Source: Halocaridina rubra (lineage: Eukaryota > Arthropoda > Malacostraca > Decapoda > Atyidae). Taken from it: a stretch of DNA of 64,000 nucleotides. The first letter of the stretch is position 1; each line of letters starts with the position of its first letter. Location: contig JAXCGZ010022675.1 of NCBI GenBank assembly GCA_037179515.1, positions 124,001 to 188,000 of the forward strand. Direction: 5' to 3'. Below the pieces are notes generated by a model that did no database searches, was not told where the DNA came from, and saw nothing but the letters and a program-made list of their open reading frames with translations. Shown here piece after piece: positions 1 through 13,180 of this stretch. The position numbers and the translations under genes were made by a program.

Positions 1-122
1 AATACTGTTCCTTGTCGTATTCTCCATGGCATTTGATAAACTGAAACTCTTTGAAGGTGTTCGGACGAATTCTAATGTAACTTGAGGTCACATGCTGTTG
101 ATAATTGAAAAATATAAATACA

Positions 123-128
<6 letters not shown>

Positions 129-192
<64 letters not shown>
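129..192. repeat. (TA)n microsatellite
   Basis: Uninterrupted alternating TA dinucleotides. Nothing is recognised in the 128 bases before it. Confidence 0.97.
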
Positions 193-193
<1 letters not shown>

Positions 194-370
194 CAAAGTC
201 ATATTCTAACCTATAATGGGGTGGCTGAGTCAAAGAAAGTACATTGACTTTTTGTGGGAAGTAAATACGGAAGAGGGGATTCCCAATCCCCTCGCCTAGA
301 CCCATTTGGTCGACATTTAGGACACGCAGGGGAACATGGAAAAAATATTCTTAACCCCCTCCCTCAGGGG
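193..370. other. GC-richer spacer between TA arrays, possible LINE 5' UTR relic
   Basis: About 180 bases of mixed composition between two TA arrays. A G/C-rich patch at 275-295 contains a TTCCCAATCCCC core. Its reverse complement resembles the GACTGGGAATCCCCC patch in the 5' UTR of the RTE-like LINE near 40130, and a similar patch occurs near 29170. It may be a 5' UTR relic of that family. There is no coding signal. Confidence 0.3.
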
Positions 371-371
371 G

Positions 372-446
<75 letters not shown>
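371..446. repeat. (TA)n microsatellite at the 3' end of CR1 copy A
   Basis: TA dinucleotides with one phase slip. It directly abuts the 3' end of the minus-strand CR1 copy that follows. Confidence 0.95.
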
Positions 447-448
<2 letters not shown>

Positions 449-2367
449 CCTAATTGTAATTACCTAATTGTGTTTACGGGAAAGAGTCCAAAGCTCGTAT
501 CTTCCCGTCTCCTCATCGATTCCATTTTATACTTGGTGATACTTATCATACCTGTCCTTAAAACTATGGATTGAAATAGCATAAACTACCTCCTCGCTTA
601 GCCAATTCCAATTATCAACTACTCTTACACTGAAAAAGTATTTCCTTACATCCTGCAAAGAAGTTTTCTTACCAAGCTTCAAACTACGACCTCTAGCTCT
701 AGAGCCAGCCATATCAAAATATCGATCCCTATCCACTCTATCATAACCATGAAGGAATTTAAAGACTCACCATATCCCCCCTCAGTCTTCTAGCTTCGAG
801 TGATGGCACGTCTAATTCATCATAACTGAGAGTGCGTATTTCTGGCATCAGTTTCGTGGCATGTCTTTGAACTTTTTCAAGCTTAGCTATGTGCTTTTTC
901 AAGTGTGGATTCCAAAAGGGGGCTGCATATTCGAGTTTTGGCCTCACATAGGTTACATAAATATTTCTGAACATTTCATTGTCCATGTGCCTGAAAGCTA
1001 CCCTTACATTTGATAAGAATGCATATGCTGCCCTTACTATGCCATTTATATGTATTTCTGGAGACAAATCTGCCAGTATGTTTACTCCTAGATCTCTCTC
1101 ATTTTCTGTCTCTTGAAGCTGTACTCCAGCCACCGAGTAGTCAAGCTTGGGCCTTCTTGCACTTGTACCCATTCTCATTACCTTACATTTTAAAGTACTG
1201 AACTTCATTAGCCACTTTTCTGACCACTCATGCAGATTATTTAGATCTTCCTGAAGTTCTCTACCATTGTTCTCGTTTTTTACTTTCTTCACAATCTTTG
1301 CATCATCTGCAAACATATTCATGAATGAATTTACAGACTCTGGTAGGCCATTTACATATACAAGGAACAAAAGTGGCCCTAAAACTGAACCCTGTGGAAC
1401 TCCACTACTAACTCTTCTCCATTCAGACACTGAGTGTCTTACTCTAACCCTCTGTTCCCTTCCTTCTAAGTAAGTTTTTATCCATTCCAAGGCATTTCCA
1501 CCTATTTTAGCCATTGCTTGCAGCTTCCTAATGAGTCTCCCATGTGGAACAGTGTCAAACGCTTTCTGGAAGTCTAGGAATATGCAATCTGCACAGCCCT
1601 CTCTTTCCTGTAAGATTCGGTGTACCTCATCATAAAATGCTAATAAGTTTGTTACTGTTGATCTACCTTCTCTGAAGCCATGTTGCCTCACTGACAAAAA
1701 GTTGAAGGATTCCAAGTGAAGAGAGATATGTTTCCTTAGTAGTTTCTCCATAACTTTGCAAGCAATGCTGCTCAAGGATACAGGTCTATAGTTCAGAGCC
1801 GTATCCCTCCTTCCCTTTTTGAAGATAGGTATCACATTTGCTTGTTTCCAGCATCTTGGAATCTCCCCTGACTCCAGTGACTTTTTAAATATGATACCCA
1901 GTGCCACTGATATTGAGTTTGCGCAATTTTTAAGTACATGAGGGGATATGTCATCAGGACCTGTAGCTTTATGAACATCTAAATCCATCAGCGCTTTGCA
2001 TACCTCTGTGGCTGTAAGGTTTATGTTCTCTAATACCGGCCCTTGAGCTTCTATCTCTGCAATCTGAGGGGGTGAGGTATTTTCTACTGTAAATACTGAC
2101 TGAAACTCCTTGTTCAATTCTTTGCAGATCTTTTCATCCGTCTCAGTGATGCTTCCATCCGCTCTCTTTAGCCATAAAATCTGTTCTTTTATCTTCAGTT
2201 TTCCTCTGATAAAGCTGTGGAAAAGCTTGGGATTTTCTTTAGTCTTCCTGTTGATGTCCCTCTCATAGTCTCTCTCTGCCTCTCTCCTTTTACTTAGGTA
2301 GTCATATCTTATTGTTTTGTAGGTTTGCCAGGCATTTATGTTTTTTCTCCTCCTATACCTTTTCCAG
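447..2367 (-). mobile_element. CR1-clade LINE, copy A (5'-truncated)
   Basis: This is the 3' two-thirds of a CR1-type non-LTR retrotransposon. The 3' end (low coordinates) carries about two copies of the 15-base unit AATTAGGTAATCACA, here slightly mutated and joined to (TA)n. This tail is shared by the family. The coding part covers the region after the endonuclease, the reverse transcriptase and the C-terminal domain. The element is cut off at 2367, inside the codons that follow the endonuclease, and copy B's 3' end begins about ten bases further on. A frameshift near 750 separates the last ~70 codons. Confidence 0.93.
759..2117 (-). pseudogene. CR1 reverse transcriptase ORF, copy A
   Basis: An open frame of 452 codons encodes most of a CR1-type reverse transcriptase, the enzyme that copies LINE RNA at a nicked target. 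Visible motifs are the CR1 fingers region (HKATGPDDISPHVLK), palm motif A (FLDFQKAFDTVPHGRL), SGVPQGSVLGPLLF and the catalytic FADD box. The C-terminal thumb-side region follows (YVRPKLEYAAPFWNPHLKK). Compared with sister copies, a deletion near 815 removes several residues, including the DERLRELD stretch. A frameshift near 750 pushes the last ~69 codons (527-736) into another frame. There is no endonuclease, so the copy is dead. Confidence 0.9.
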
Positions 2368-2430
2368 GTATGTGTGATTACCTAATTGCGTTTACGGGAA
2401 AGAACCTAAAGCTCGTATCTTCCCGTCTCC

Positions 2431-3765
2431 TCATCGGTTCCATTTTATACTTAGATACTTATCATACCTGTCCTTAAATCTATGGATTGAAATAGCATTA
2501 ACTACCTCCTCGCTTAGCCAATTCCAATTATCAACTACTCTTACACTGAAAAAGTATTTCCTTACATCCTGCAAAGAACTTTTCTTACGAAGCTTCAAAC
2601 TATGACCTCTAGTTTTAGAGCCAGCCATATCAAAATATCGATCCCTATCCACTCTATCATAACCATGAAGGAATTTAAAGACTCTCACCATATCCTCCCT
2701 CAATCTTCTAGCTTCGAGTGATGGTAAGTCTAATTCCCTCAGCCTCTCATCATAACTGAGATTGCGTATGTCTGGCACCAGTTTCGTGGCATGTCTTTGA
2801 ACTTTTTCAAGCTTAGCTCTGTGCTTTTTCAAGTGTGGATTCCAAAAGGGGGCTGCACATTCGAGTTTTGGCCTCACATAGGTTACATAAATATTTCTGA
2901 ACATTTCCTTGTCCATGTGCTTGAAGGTTACCCTTACATTTGATAAGAATGCATATGCTGCCCTTACTATGCCATTTATATGTATTTCTGGAGACAAATC
3001 TGCCAGTATGTTTACTCCTAGATCTCTCTCATTTTCTGTCTCTTGAAGTTGTACTCCAGTCACCGAGTAGTCAAGCTTGGGCCTTCTTGCACTTGTACCC
3101 ATTCTCATTACTTTACATTTTAAAGTATTGAATTTCATTAGCCACTTTTCTGACCACTCATGCAGATTATTTAGATCCTCCTGAAGTTCTCTACCATTGT
3201 TCTCGTTTTTTACTTTCTTCACAATCTTTGCATCATCTGCAAACATATTCATGAATGAATTTACAGACTCTGGTAGGTCATTTACATATACAAGGAACAA
3301 AAGTGGCCCTAAAACTGAACCCTGTGGAACTCCACTACTAACTCTTCTCCATTCAGACACTGAGTGTCTTACTCTAACCCTCTGTTCCCTTCCTTCTAAG
3401 TAAGTTTTTATCCATTCCAAGACATTTCCATCTATTCTAGCCATTGCTTGCAGCTTCCTAATAAGTCTCCCATGTGGAACAGTGTCAAACGCTTTCTGGA
3501 AATCTAGGTATATGCAATCTGCCCAGCCCTCTCTTTCCTGTAATATTCGGCTTACCTCATCATAAAATTCTAATAAGTTTGTTACTATTGATCTACCTTC
3601 TCTGAAGCCATGTTGCCTCACTGACAAAAAGTTGAAGGATTCCAAGTGAAAAGAGATATGTTTCCTTAGTAGTTTCTCCATAACTTTGCAAACTATGCTG
3701 CTCAAGGAAACTGGTCTATAGTTCAGAGCCGTATCCCTCCTTCCCTTTTTGAAGATAGGTACCAC
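2431..3765 (-). pseudogene. CR1 reverse transcriptase and C-terminal domain, copy B
   Basis: An open frame of 444 codons begins inside the RT fingers region (IPIFKKGRRDTALNYRP) and runs to the natural C-terminus. It contains palm motif A (YLDFQKAFDTVPHGRL), SGVPQGSVLGP and FADDAKIV. The C-terminal part (RYFDMAGSKTRGHSLKL, FSVRVVDNWNWLSEEVV) is shared by all copies. The first residue is not a native start. The frame is broken upstream by the premature stop near 3809 and by the palindromic replacement, so this is a pseudogene fragment. Confidence 0.9.
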
Positions 3766-3963
3766 ATTTGCTTGTTTCCAGCATCTTGGAATCTCCTCTG
3801 ACTCCAGTTACTCTTTAAATATGATACTTAGTGCCACTGATATTGAGTTTGCGCATTTTTTAAGCACATGAGGGGATATGTCATCAGGACCTGTAGCTTT
3901 ATGAACATCTAAATCCATCAGCGCTTTGCATACCTCTGTGGCTGTAAGGTTGATGTTCTCTAG

Positions 3964-4010
3964 TACAGTAGAAAATACCCCAGTGAGGGGGTGGGGTATT
4001 TTCTACTGTA
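3964..4010. repeat. 19-bp perfect inverted repeat inside CR1 copy B
   Basis: The left arm 3964-3982 and right arm 3992-4010 are exact reverse complements around a nine-base loop. Other copies have an unrelated, non-palindromic stretch in place of the left arm. Only the right arm (GGGGTATTTTCTACTG) is native, so the left arm is a new inverted copy of it. Confidence 0.9.
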
Positions 4011-4946
4011 AATACTGACTGAAACTCCTTGTTCAATTCTTTGCAGATCTCTTCATCCGTCTCAGTGATGCTTCCATCCGCTCTCCTTAGCCTTAAAACC
4101 TGTTCTTTTACCTTCAGTTTTCCTCTGATAAAGCTGTGGAAAAGCTTGGGATTTTCTTTAGCCTTCCTGGTGATGTCCCTATCATAGTCTGTCTCTGCCT
4201 CTCTCCTTTTACTTAGTTAGTCATTTCTTGCTCTTTTGTAGGTTTGCCAGGCATTTGTGTTTTTTCTCCTCCTATACCTTTTCCAGCATTTGTCTCTCCA
4301 CTCATTAGCTCTTTTACACCCATTATCGAACCATTTCTCTCTGGCATGAATTACACCTACTTTGGTGACAGGTATGCAGCAATCTACTATCTTCCCATAT
4401 TTCTCACAAAAGATGTCATACATTTCTTGTACAGACTTGTTGTAAACTAAGGTTCTCCAGTCAATAACTGCAAAAAGCTCATTCATTTTGATGTAATCTC
4501 CTTTCGAATAGTTCCTCCTCATGTCCTCAGTGCCTCTACTCTCAGGCAGAATATCTTCAATGATATACTCCTAAACAACACACAGTGGTCACTCTTTCCA
4601 ATTGGTGGTTCATACTCAATTTTTTTCAATATCCAACACATTATCTGTGAATACTAGATCAAGTAGTGATGGCGCATCCCCACCCCTGGCCGTCGTTGGT
4701 TCCATTACATGTTGGTGTAGGAAATTCCCTTGTACGCAATCTAGGAATCTTGCCCCGAATGAGTACTCACCACTGTGTGGGTCAAGATTCATCCAATCTA
4801 TCTCTTTATGATTAAAATCTCCCATAATCAAAATCCTACATTTTTTCTCCCGTGTCATGTTAACAAGTGAGTTTATGACTTCAATAGTGCCTATATGACT
4901 TTCCTCATAAAATTCAAGCCTATTCTGGTTCCTTGTGTGTGTGTGT

Positions 4947-4994
4947 AATTACGTAATTGTGTTTACGGGAGAGAGCCCAAAGCTCGTATATTCC
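4947..4994 (-). mobile_element. CR1 copy C, 3' tail fragment between TG repeats
   Basis: About 48 bases match only the extreme 3' UTR of the CR1 family (AATTGTGTTTACGGG and the AAAGCTCGTAT segment). It has (TG)6 on one side and (TG)8 on the other. This is a severely 5'-truncated insertion in a TG microsatellite. Confidence 0.85.
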
Positions 4995-5010
4995 ATGTGT
5001 GTGTGTGTGT

Positions 5011-5875
5011 GATTACCTAATTGTGATTACCTAATTGTGTTTACGGGAAAGAGCCCAAAGCTCGTATCTTCCCGTCTCCTGATCGGTTCCATTTTATACT
5101 TAGTGATACTTATCATACCTGTCCTTAAAACTATGGATTGAGATAGCATTGACTACCTCCTCGCTTAGCCAATTCCAATTAGCAACTACTCTTACACTGA
5201 AAAAGTATTTCCTTACATCCTGCAAAGAAGTTTTCTTACGAAGCTTCAAACTATGACCTCTAGTTCTAGAGCCAGCCATATCAAAATATCGATCCCTATC
5301 CACTCTATCATAACCATGAAGGAATTAAAGACTGTCACCATATCCCCCTCACTCTTCTAGCTTCCAGTGATGGTAAGTCTAATTCCCTCAGCCTCTCATC
5401 ATAACTGAGATTGCGTATTTCTGGCACCAGTTTCGTGGCATGTCTTTGAACTTTTTCAAGCTTAGCTATGTGCTTTTTCAAGTGCGGATTCCAAAAGGGG
5501 GCTGCATATTCGAGTTTTGGCCTCACATAGGTTATATAAATATTTCTGAACATTTCCTTGTCCATGTGCCTGAAGGCTACCCTTACATTTGATAAGAATG
5601 CATATGCTGCCCTTACTATGCCATTTATATGTATTTCTGGAGACAAATCTGCCAGTATGTTTACTCCTAGATCTCTCTCATTTTCTGTCTCTTGAAGTTG
5701 TACTCCAGCCACAGAGTAGTCAAGCTTGGGCCTTCTTGCACTTGTACCCATTCTCATTACCTTACATTTTGAAGTATTGAATTTCATTAGCCACTTTTCT
5801 GACCACTCATGCAGATTATTTAGATCCTCCTGAAGTTCTCTACCATTGTTCTCGTTTTTTACTTTCTTCACAATC
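5011..5875 (-). mobile_element. CR1-clade LINE, copy D (short 5' truncation)
   Basis: The 3' 865 bases of the CR1 family, starting with two 15-base tail units. Both ends touch TG repeats: (TG)n at 4995-5011 on the 3' side and at 5876-5892 on the 5' side. The reading frame is open from 5335 to 5871 (178 residues, from just after the FADD box through the thumb region). A one-base deletion near 5325 shifts the final 67 codons (5100-5303) into another frame. Confidence 0.92.
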
Positions 5876-5892
5876 TGTGTGTGTGTGTGTGT
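5876..5892 (+). repeat. (TG)n at the 5' boundary of CR1 copy D
   Basis: Seventeen bases of TG repeat lie exactly at the 5' truncation point of copy D. The following ~185 bases up to the TA array hold no recognised feature. Confidence 0.85.
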
Positions 5893-6076
5893 AAACTCTC
5901 CTCTGTGTTGTCTTTTTCTATGATATTACCTTAAGAGGAAATTTCGTAATTAGCTTTCTAAGTGATGCTCTTTGAGCTTCATTAAATTCTATGTGGAAGA
6001 TTCTATTGTCTTTGATAGTTATTTTTTTTTTTGTGAACCTTACTTTATTTTCGATGTTAGTTACAGTGGTGTATAG

Positions 6077-6294
<218 letters not shown>

Positions 6295-6370
6295 ACTTAT
6301 TAATTTCGTGACCTTAACTGACCACCTTATCTTTGAGAAGGTGGTCAGTCAAGGTCATGAAATTAATAAG

Positions 6371-6371
<1 letters not shown>
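6295..6371. repeat. 34-bp inverted repeat (hairpin) between two TA arrays
   Basis: Arms 6295-6328 and 6338-6371 are reverse complements with two mismatches around a nine-base loop (ATCTTTGAG). The hairpin sits between two long TA tracts, themselves self-complementary, so the whole block 6078-6459 could extrude as one large cruciform. Confidence 0.85.

Positions 6372-6375
<4 letters not shown>

Positions 6376-6459
<84 letters not shown>
6376..6459. repeat. (TA)n microsatellite
   Basis: Uninterrupted TA dinucleotides. Confidence 0.95.
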
Positions 6460-6466
<7 letters not shown>

Positions 6467-7315
6467 TAATTAAGCACATAACATATGTGAAAACATGAAT
6501 CATTTCTTACCCCGACCGGGACTCGAACCTAGGACTTATAATTACTAAGTCAAGGCGCTACCAACTACACTCCACAGAAGGTTAAAAGGAATCCAACCTT
6601 ATAGCTTATATCTGCTATACTTAGGAATGAACTCATTCTAATTGAATGCCACTATGTTAATATTACAGATTCCCTAACCTCACTCGTGGCTTCATTTTAG
6701 CATTTAATTCAATTCCCATAATTATAAGTCCTAGGTTCGAGTCCCGGTCGGGGTAAAAAATTATTTACGTTTTCACATATGTAACGTGATTAACTGATTA
6801 TTGTATAGCCCGAATGAGATTGGGAATTGAATTAAATGCTAAAATGAAGCAACGAGTGAGGTTGGGGAATCTGTAATATGAACATAGTGGCATTCAGTTA
6901 GAATGCGTTCATTCCTAAGTATAGCAGATATAAGCTATAAGGTTGGATTCCTTTTAACCTTCTGTGGTGTGTAATTGGTAGCGCCTTGACTTAGTAATTA
7001 TAAGTCCTAGGCTAGAGTCCTGGTCGGGGTAAAAAATTATTCATGTTTTCACATATGTAATGTGCTTAATTGATTATTGTATAGCCAGAATGAGATTGGG
7101 AATTGAATTAAATGCTAAAATGAAGCCACGAGTGAGGTTGGGGAATCTGTAATATGAACATAGTGGCATTCAGTTAGAATGCGTTCATCCCTAAGTATAG
7201 CAGATATAAGCTATAAGGCTGGATTCCTTTTAACCTTCTGTGGTGTGTAGTTGGTAGCGCCTTGACTTAGTAATTATAAGTCCTAGGTTCGAGTCCCGAT
7301 CGGGGTAAAAAATGA

Positions 7316-7317
<2 letters not shown>
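6460..7317. repeat. tRNA-derived SINE-like repeat, one inverted and two or more tandem units
   Basis: A ~276-bp unit occurs once inverted (6460-6718) and then in direct tandem. Equivalent points fall at 6721, 6998 and 7273. Each unit has a tRNA-like segment with a box A-like TAGTTGGTAGCGCC and a box B-like GGTTCGAGTCCCGGT, followed by an unrelated body. Pol III box spacing and dispersed occurrence (a further partial copy at 7880-7950) fit a tRNA-derived SINE rather than a working tRNA gene. No clover-leaf acceptor stem was identified. Confidence 0.7.
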
Positions 7318-9604
<2,287 letters not shown>

Positions 9605-9605
9605 T

Positions 9606-10124
<519 letters not shown>

Positions 10125-10134
<10 letters not shown>

Positions 10135-10197
10135 GGGTATGTATGTATGTCTGTATGTATGTATGTATGTGTGTATGTATGTATGTATGTATGCGTG

Positions 10198-10231
<34 letters not shown>

Positions 10232-10267
10232 TGTATGTATGTATGTATGTATGTATGTATGTATGTG
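10125..10267 (+). repeat. (TATG)n microsatellite
   Basis: Roughly 35 imperfect TATG units directly precede the 3' tail of CR1 copy H. Reading the minus strand, the LINE tail continues into (CATA)n. Confidence 0.95.
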
Positions 10268-10356
10268 ATTACCTAATTGTGATTACCTAATTGTGTTTAC
10301 GGGAAAGAGCCCAAAGCTAGTATCTTCCCGTCTCCTGATCGGTTCCATTTTTAGAC

Positions 10357-10599
10357 TTAGTGATACTTATCGTACCTGTCCTTAAAACTATGGATTGAGA
10401 TAGCATTAACTACCTCCTCGCTTAGCCAATTCCAATTATCAACTACTCTTACACTGAAAAAGTATTTCCTTACATCCTGCAAACAAGTTTTCTTACCAAG
10501 CTTCAAACTATGACCTCTAGTTCTAGAGCCAGCCATATCGAAATATCGATCCCTATCCACTCTATCATAACCATGAAGGAATTTAAAGACTGTCACCAT
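10357..10599 (-). pseudogene. C-terminal 80 codons of CR1 ORF2, copy H (frameshifted)
   Basis: This encodes the conserved CR1 C-terminus (FKFLHGYDRVDRDRYFDMAG ... NWNWLSEEVV ... FKDRYDKYH). Compared with copy E, one extra base in the C/T run near 10600 puts it out of frame with the upstream polymerase. Confidence 0.88.
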
Positions 10600-13180
10600 A
10601 TCCCTCCCTTACTCTTCTAGCTTCGAGTGATGGCAAGTCTAATTCCCTCAGCCTCTCATCATAACCGAGATTGCGTATTTCTGGCACCAGTTTCGTGGCA
10701 TGTCTTTGAACTTTTTCAAGCTTAGCTATGTGCTTTTTCAAGTGCGGATTCCAAAAGGGGGCTGCATATTCGAGTTTTGGCCTCACATAGGTTACATAAA
10801 TATTTCTGAACATTTCCTTGTCCATGTGCCTGAAGGCTACCCTTACATTTGATAAGAATGCATATGCTGCCCTTACTACGCCATTTATATGTATTTCTGG
10901 AGACAAATCTGCCAGTATGTTTACTCCTAGATCTCTCTCATTTTCTGTCTCCTGAAGTTGTACTCCAGCCACCGAGTAGTCAAGCTTGGGCCTTCTTGCA
11001 CTTGTACCCATTCTCATTACCTTACATTTTGAGGCATTGAATTTCATTAGCCACTTTTCTGACCACTCATGCAGATTATTTAGATCCTCCTGAAGTTCTC
11101 TACCATTGTTCTCGTTTTTTACTTTCTTCACAATCTTTGCATCATCTGCAAACATATTCATGAATGAATTTACAGACTCTGGTAGGTCATTTACATATAC
11201 AAGGAACAAAAGTGGCCCTAAAACTGAACCCTGTGGAACTCCACTACTAACTCTTCTCCATTCAGACACTGAGTGTCTTACTCTAACCCTCTGTTCCCTT
11301 CCTTCTAAGTAAGTTTTTATCCATTCCAAGACATTTCCACCTATTCTAGCCATTGAGTGCAGCTTCCTAATAAGTCTCCCATGTGGAACAGTGTCAAACG
11401 CTTTCTGGAAGTCTAGGAATATGCAATCTGCCCAGCCCTCTCTTTCCTGTAAGATTTGGCTTACCTCATCATAAAATTCTAATAAGTTTGTTACTGTTGA
11501 TCTACCTTCTCTGAAGCCATGTTGCCTCACTGACAAAAAGTTGAAGGATTCCAAGTGAAGAGAGATATGTTTCCTTAGTAGTTTCTCCATAAGTTTGCAA
11601 ACTATGCTGGTCAAGGAAACTGGTCTATAGTTCAGAGCCGTATCCCTCCTTCCCTTTTTGAAGATAGGTATCACATTTGCTTGTTTCCAGCATCTTGGAA
11701 TCTCCCCCGACTCCAATGACTCCTTAAATATGATACTTAGTGCCACTGATATTGTGTTTGCGCATTTTTTAAGCACATGAGGGGATATGTCATCAGGACC
11801 TGTAGCTTTATGAACATCTAAATCCATCAGCGCTTTGCATACCTCTGTGGCTGTAAGGTTGATGTTCTCTAATACCGGCCCTTGAGCTTCTATCACTGCA
11901 ATCTGAGGGGGTGGGGTATTTTCTACTGTAAATACTGACTGAAACTCCTTGTTCAATTCTTTGCAGATCTCTTCGTCCGTCTCAGTGATGCTTCCATCCG
12001 CTCTCTTTAGCCTTAAAACCTGTTCTTTTACCTTCAGTTTTCCTCTGATAAAGCTGTGGAAAAGCTTGGGATTTTCTTTCGCCTTCCTGGTGATGTCCCT
12101 CTCATAATCTTTCTCTGCCTCTCTCCTTTTACTTAGGTAGTCATTTCTTGCTCTTTTGTAGGTTTGCCAGGCATTTATGTTTTTTCTCCTCCTATACCTT
12201 TTCCAGCATTTGTCTCTCCACTCCTTAGCTCTTTTACACCCATTATCGAACCATTTCTCTCTGGCATGAATTACACCTACTTTGGTGACAGGTATGCAGC
12301 AATCTACAATCTTCCCATATTTCTCACAAAAGATGTCATACATTTCTTGTACAGATTTGTTGTAAAATAAGGTTCTCCAGTCAATAACTGCAAAAAGCTC
12401 ATTCATTTTGATGTAATCTCCTTTCTGATAGTTCCTCCTCATGTCCTCAGTGCCTCTACTCTCAGGAAGAATGTCTTCAATGATATACTCCATCAACAAC
12501 ACACAGTGGTCACTCTTTCCAATTGGTGGTTCATACTCAATATTTTCAATATCCAACACATTATCTGTGAACACTAGATCAAGTAGTGATGGCTCATCCC
12601 CACCCCTGGCTCTTGTTGGTTCCATTACATGTTGGTGTAGGAAATTCCCTTGTACGCAATCTAGGAATCTTGCCCCAAAGGAGTCCTCACCACTGTGTGG
12701 GTCAAGATTTATCCAATCTATCTCTTTATGATTAAAGTCTCCCATAATCAAAATCCTACATTTTTTCTCCCGCGCCATGTTAACAACTGAGTTTATGACT
12801 TCAATCGTACCTATATGACTTTCCTCATAAATTTCAAGCCTTTTTTGGTTCCTTGGTGGGTTGTATACAACAGTTATTATAATGCTCTCTGACCCAGTAT
12901 TTATGCGAGCAACAAGAAATTCCCTGAACTCACTTTCTATAGCCAAGTTTATCTCTTCAACTTGAATCCTCTCACTTATTAGCAGTGCTATCCCTCCACC
13001 AGTCCTCTCAGATCTTTCGACCCTTAGTATTCTGAAGCCCTTAGGAAAAACTGTGACACTGTTTATGTCCTCACTCAACTTAGTCTCTGTAATTGCTACT
13101 ATATCTGCCTTACTGTTGTGAATCCTATCTTTTAATTCTACTGCCTTACCAGCTAATCCATCAGCATTTGTGTATAACAA
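10583..13180 (-). CDS. CR1 ORF2: endonuclease-reverse transcriptase, copy H
   Basis: An open frame of about 865 codons, the longest in the window. It begins with an APE-type endonuclease (residues ~1-235: LYTNADG, ITETKL, VVYNPP, GDFNHKEIDW, VFTDN, SDHCVL, covering the expected Asn, Glu, Asp and His catalytic positions). A basic linker follows (~300-400), then the reverse transcriptase (~440-700: HKATGPDDIS, FLDFQKAFDTVP, SGVPQGSVLGP, FADDAKIV) and the thumb region. The enzyme nicks DNA and primes cDNA synthesis at the nick. There is no ATG at the 5' limit: the frame continues open through LRLLYTN, so the start codon is unknown. The C-terminus is lost to a frameshift at the low-coordinate end. 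Confidence 0.9.
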   Translation of the reverse strand: MLYTNADGLAGKAVELKDRIHNSKADIVAITETKLSEDINSVTVFPKGFRILRVERSERTGGGIALLISERIQVEEINLAIESEFREFLVARINTGSESIIITVVYNPPRNQKRLEIYEESHIGTIEVINSVVNMAREKKCRILIMGDFNHKEIDWINLDPHSGEDSFGARFLDCVQGNFLHQHVMEPTRARGGDEPSLLDLVFTDNVLDIENIEYEPPIGKSDHCVLLMEYIIEDILPESRGTEDMRRNYQKGDYIKMNELFAVIDWRTLFYNKSVQEMYDIFCEKYGKIVDCCIPVTKVGVIHAREKWFDNGCKRAKEWRDKCWKRYRRRKNINAWQTYKRARNDYLSKRREAEKDYERDITRKAKENPKLFHSFIRGKLKVKEQVLRLKRADGSITETDEEICKELNKEFQSVFTVENTPPPQIAVIEAQGPVLENINLTATEVCKALMDLDVHKATGPDDISPHVLKKCANTISVALSIIFKESLESGEIPRCWKQANVIPIFKKGRRDTALNYRPVSLTSIVCKLMEKLLRKHISLHLESFNFLSVRQHGFREGRSTVTNLLEFYDEVSQILQEREGWADCIFLDFQKAFDTVPHGRLIRKLHSMARIGGNVLEWIKTYLEGREQRVRVRHSVSEWRRVSSGVPQGSVLGPLLFLVYVNDLPESVNSFMNMFADDAKIVKKVKNENNGRELQEDLNNLHEWSEKWLMKFNASKCKVMRMGTSARRPKLDYSVAGVQLQETENERDLGVNILADLSPEIHINGVVRAAYAFLSNVRVAFRHMDKEMFRNIYVTYVRPKLEYAAPFWNPHLKKHIAKLEKVQRHATKLVPEIRNLGYDERLRELDLPSLEARRVREGYGDSL

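Larger units (their letters stand above)
2377..4934 (-). mobile_element. CR1-clade LINE, copy B (5'-truncated, degenerate)
   Basis: This longer CR1 copy carries the 3' tail, the RT and part of the endonuclease. It has a nonsense change where sister copies encode Ser (near 3809), a sequence replacement at 3964-4010 and several frameshifts. Endonuclease remnants lie at 4616-4858 (motif MGDFNHKEIDW) and the endonuclease-RT linker at 4217-4522. Truncation at 4934 leads straight into (TG)n. The 3' end abuts a short TG-rich run and copy A, giving a head-to-tail arrangement. Confidence 0.93.

Noticed and set aside
6500..6580. Functional tRNA gene
   Set aside because: Box A- and B-like motifs exist, but the unit is repeated with a long body, and I could not see a proper acceptor stem or anticodon arm.
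11106..11312. Recurrent small plus-strand frames of 63-96 codons repeated in every CR1 copy
   Set aside because: They are antisense shadows of the conserved CR1 polymerase frame and recur only because the LINE recurs.
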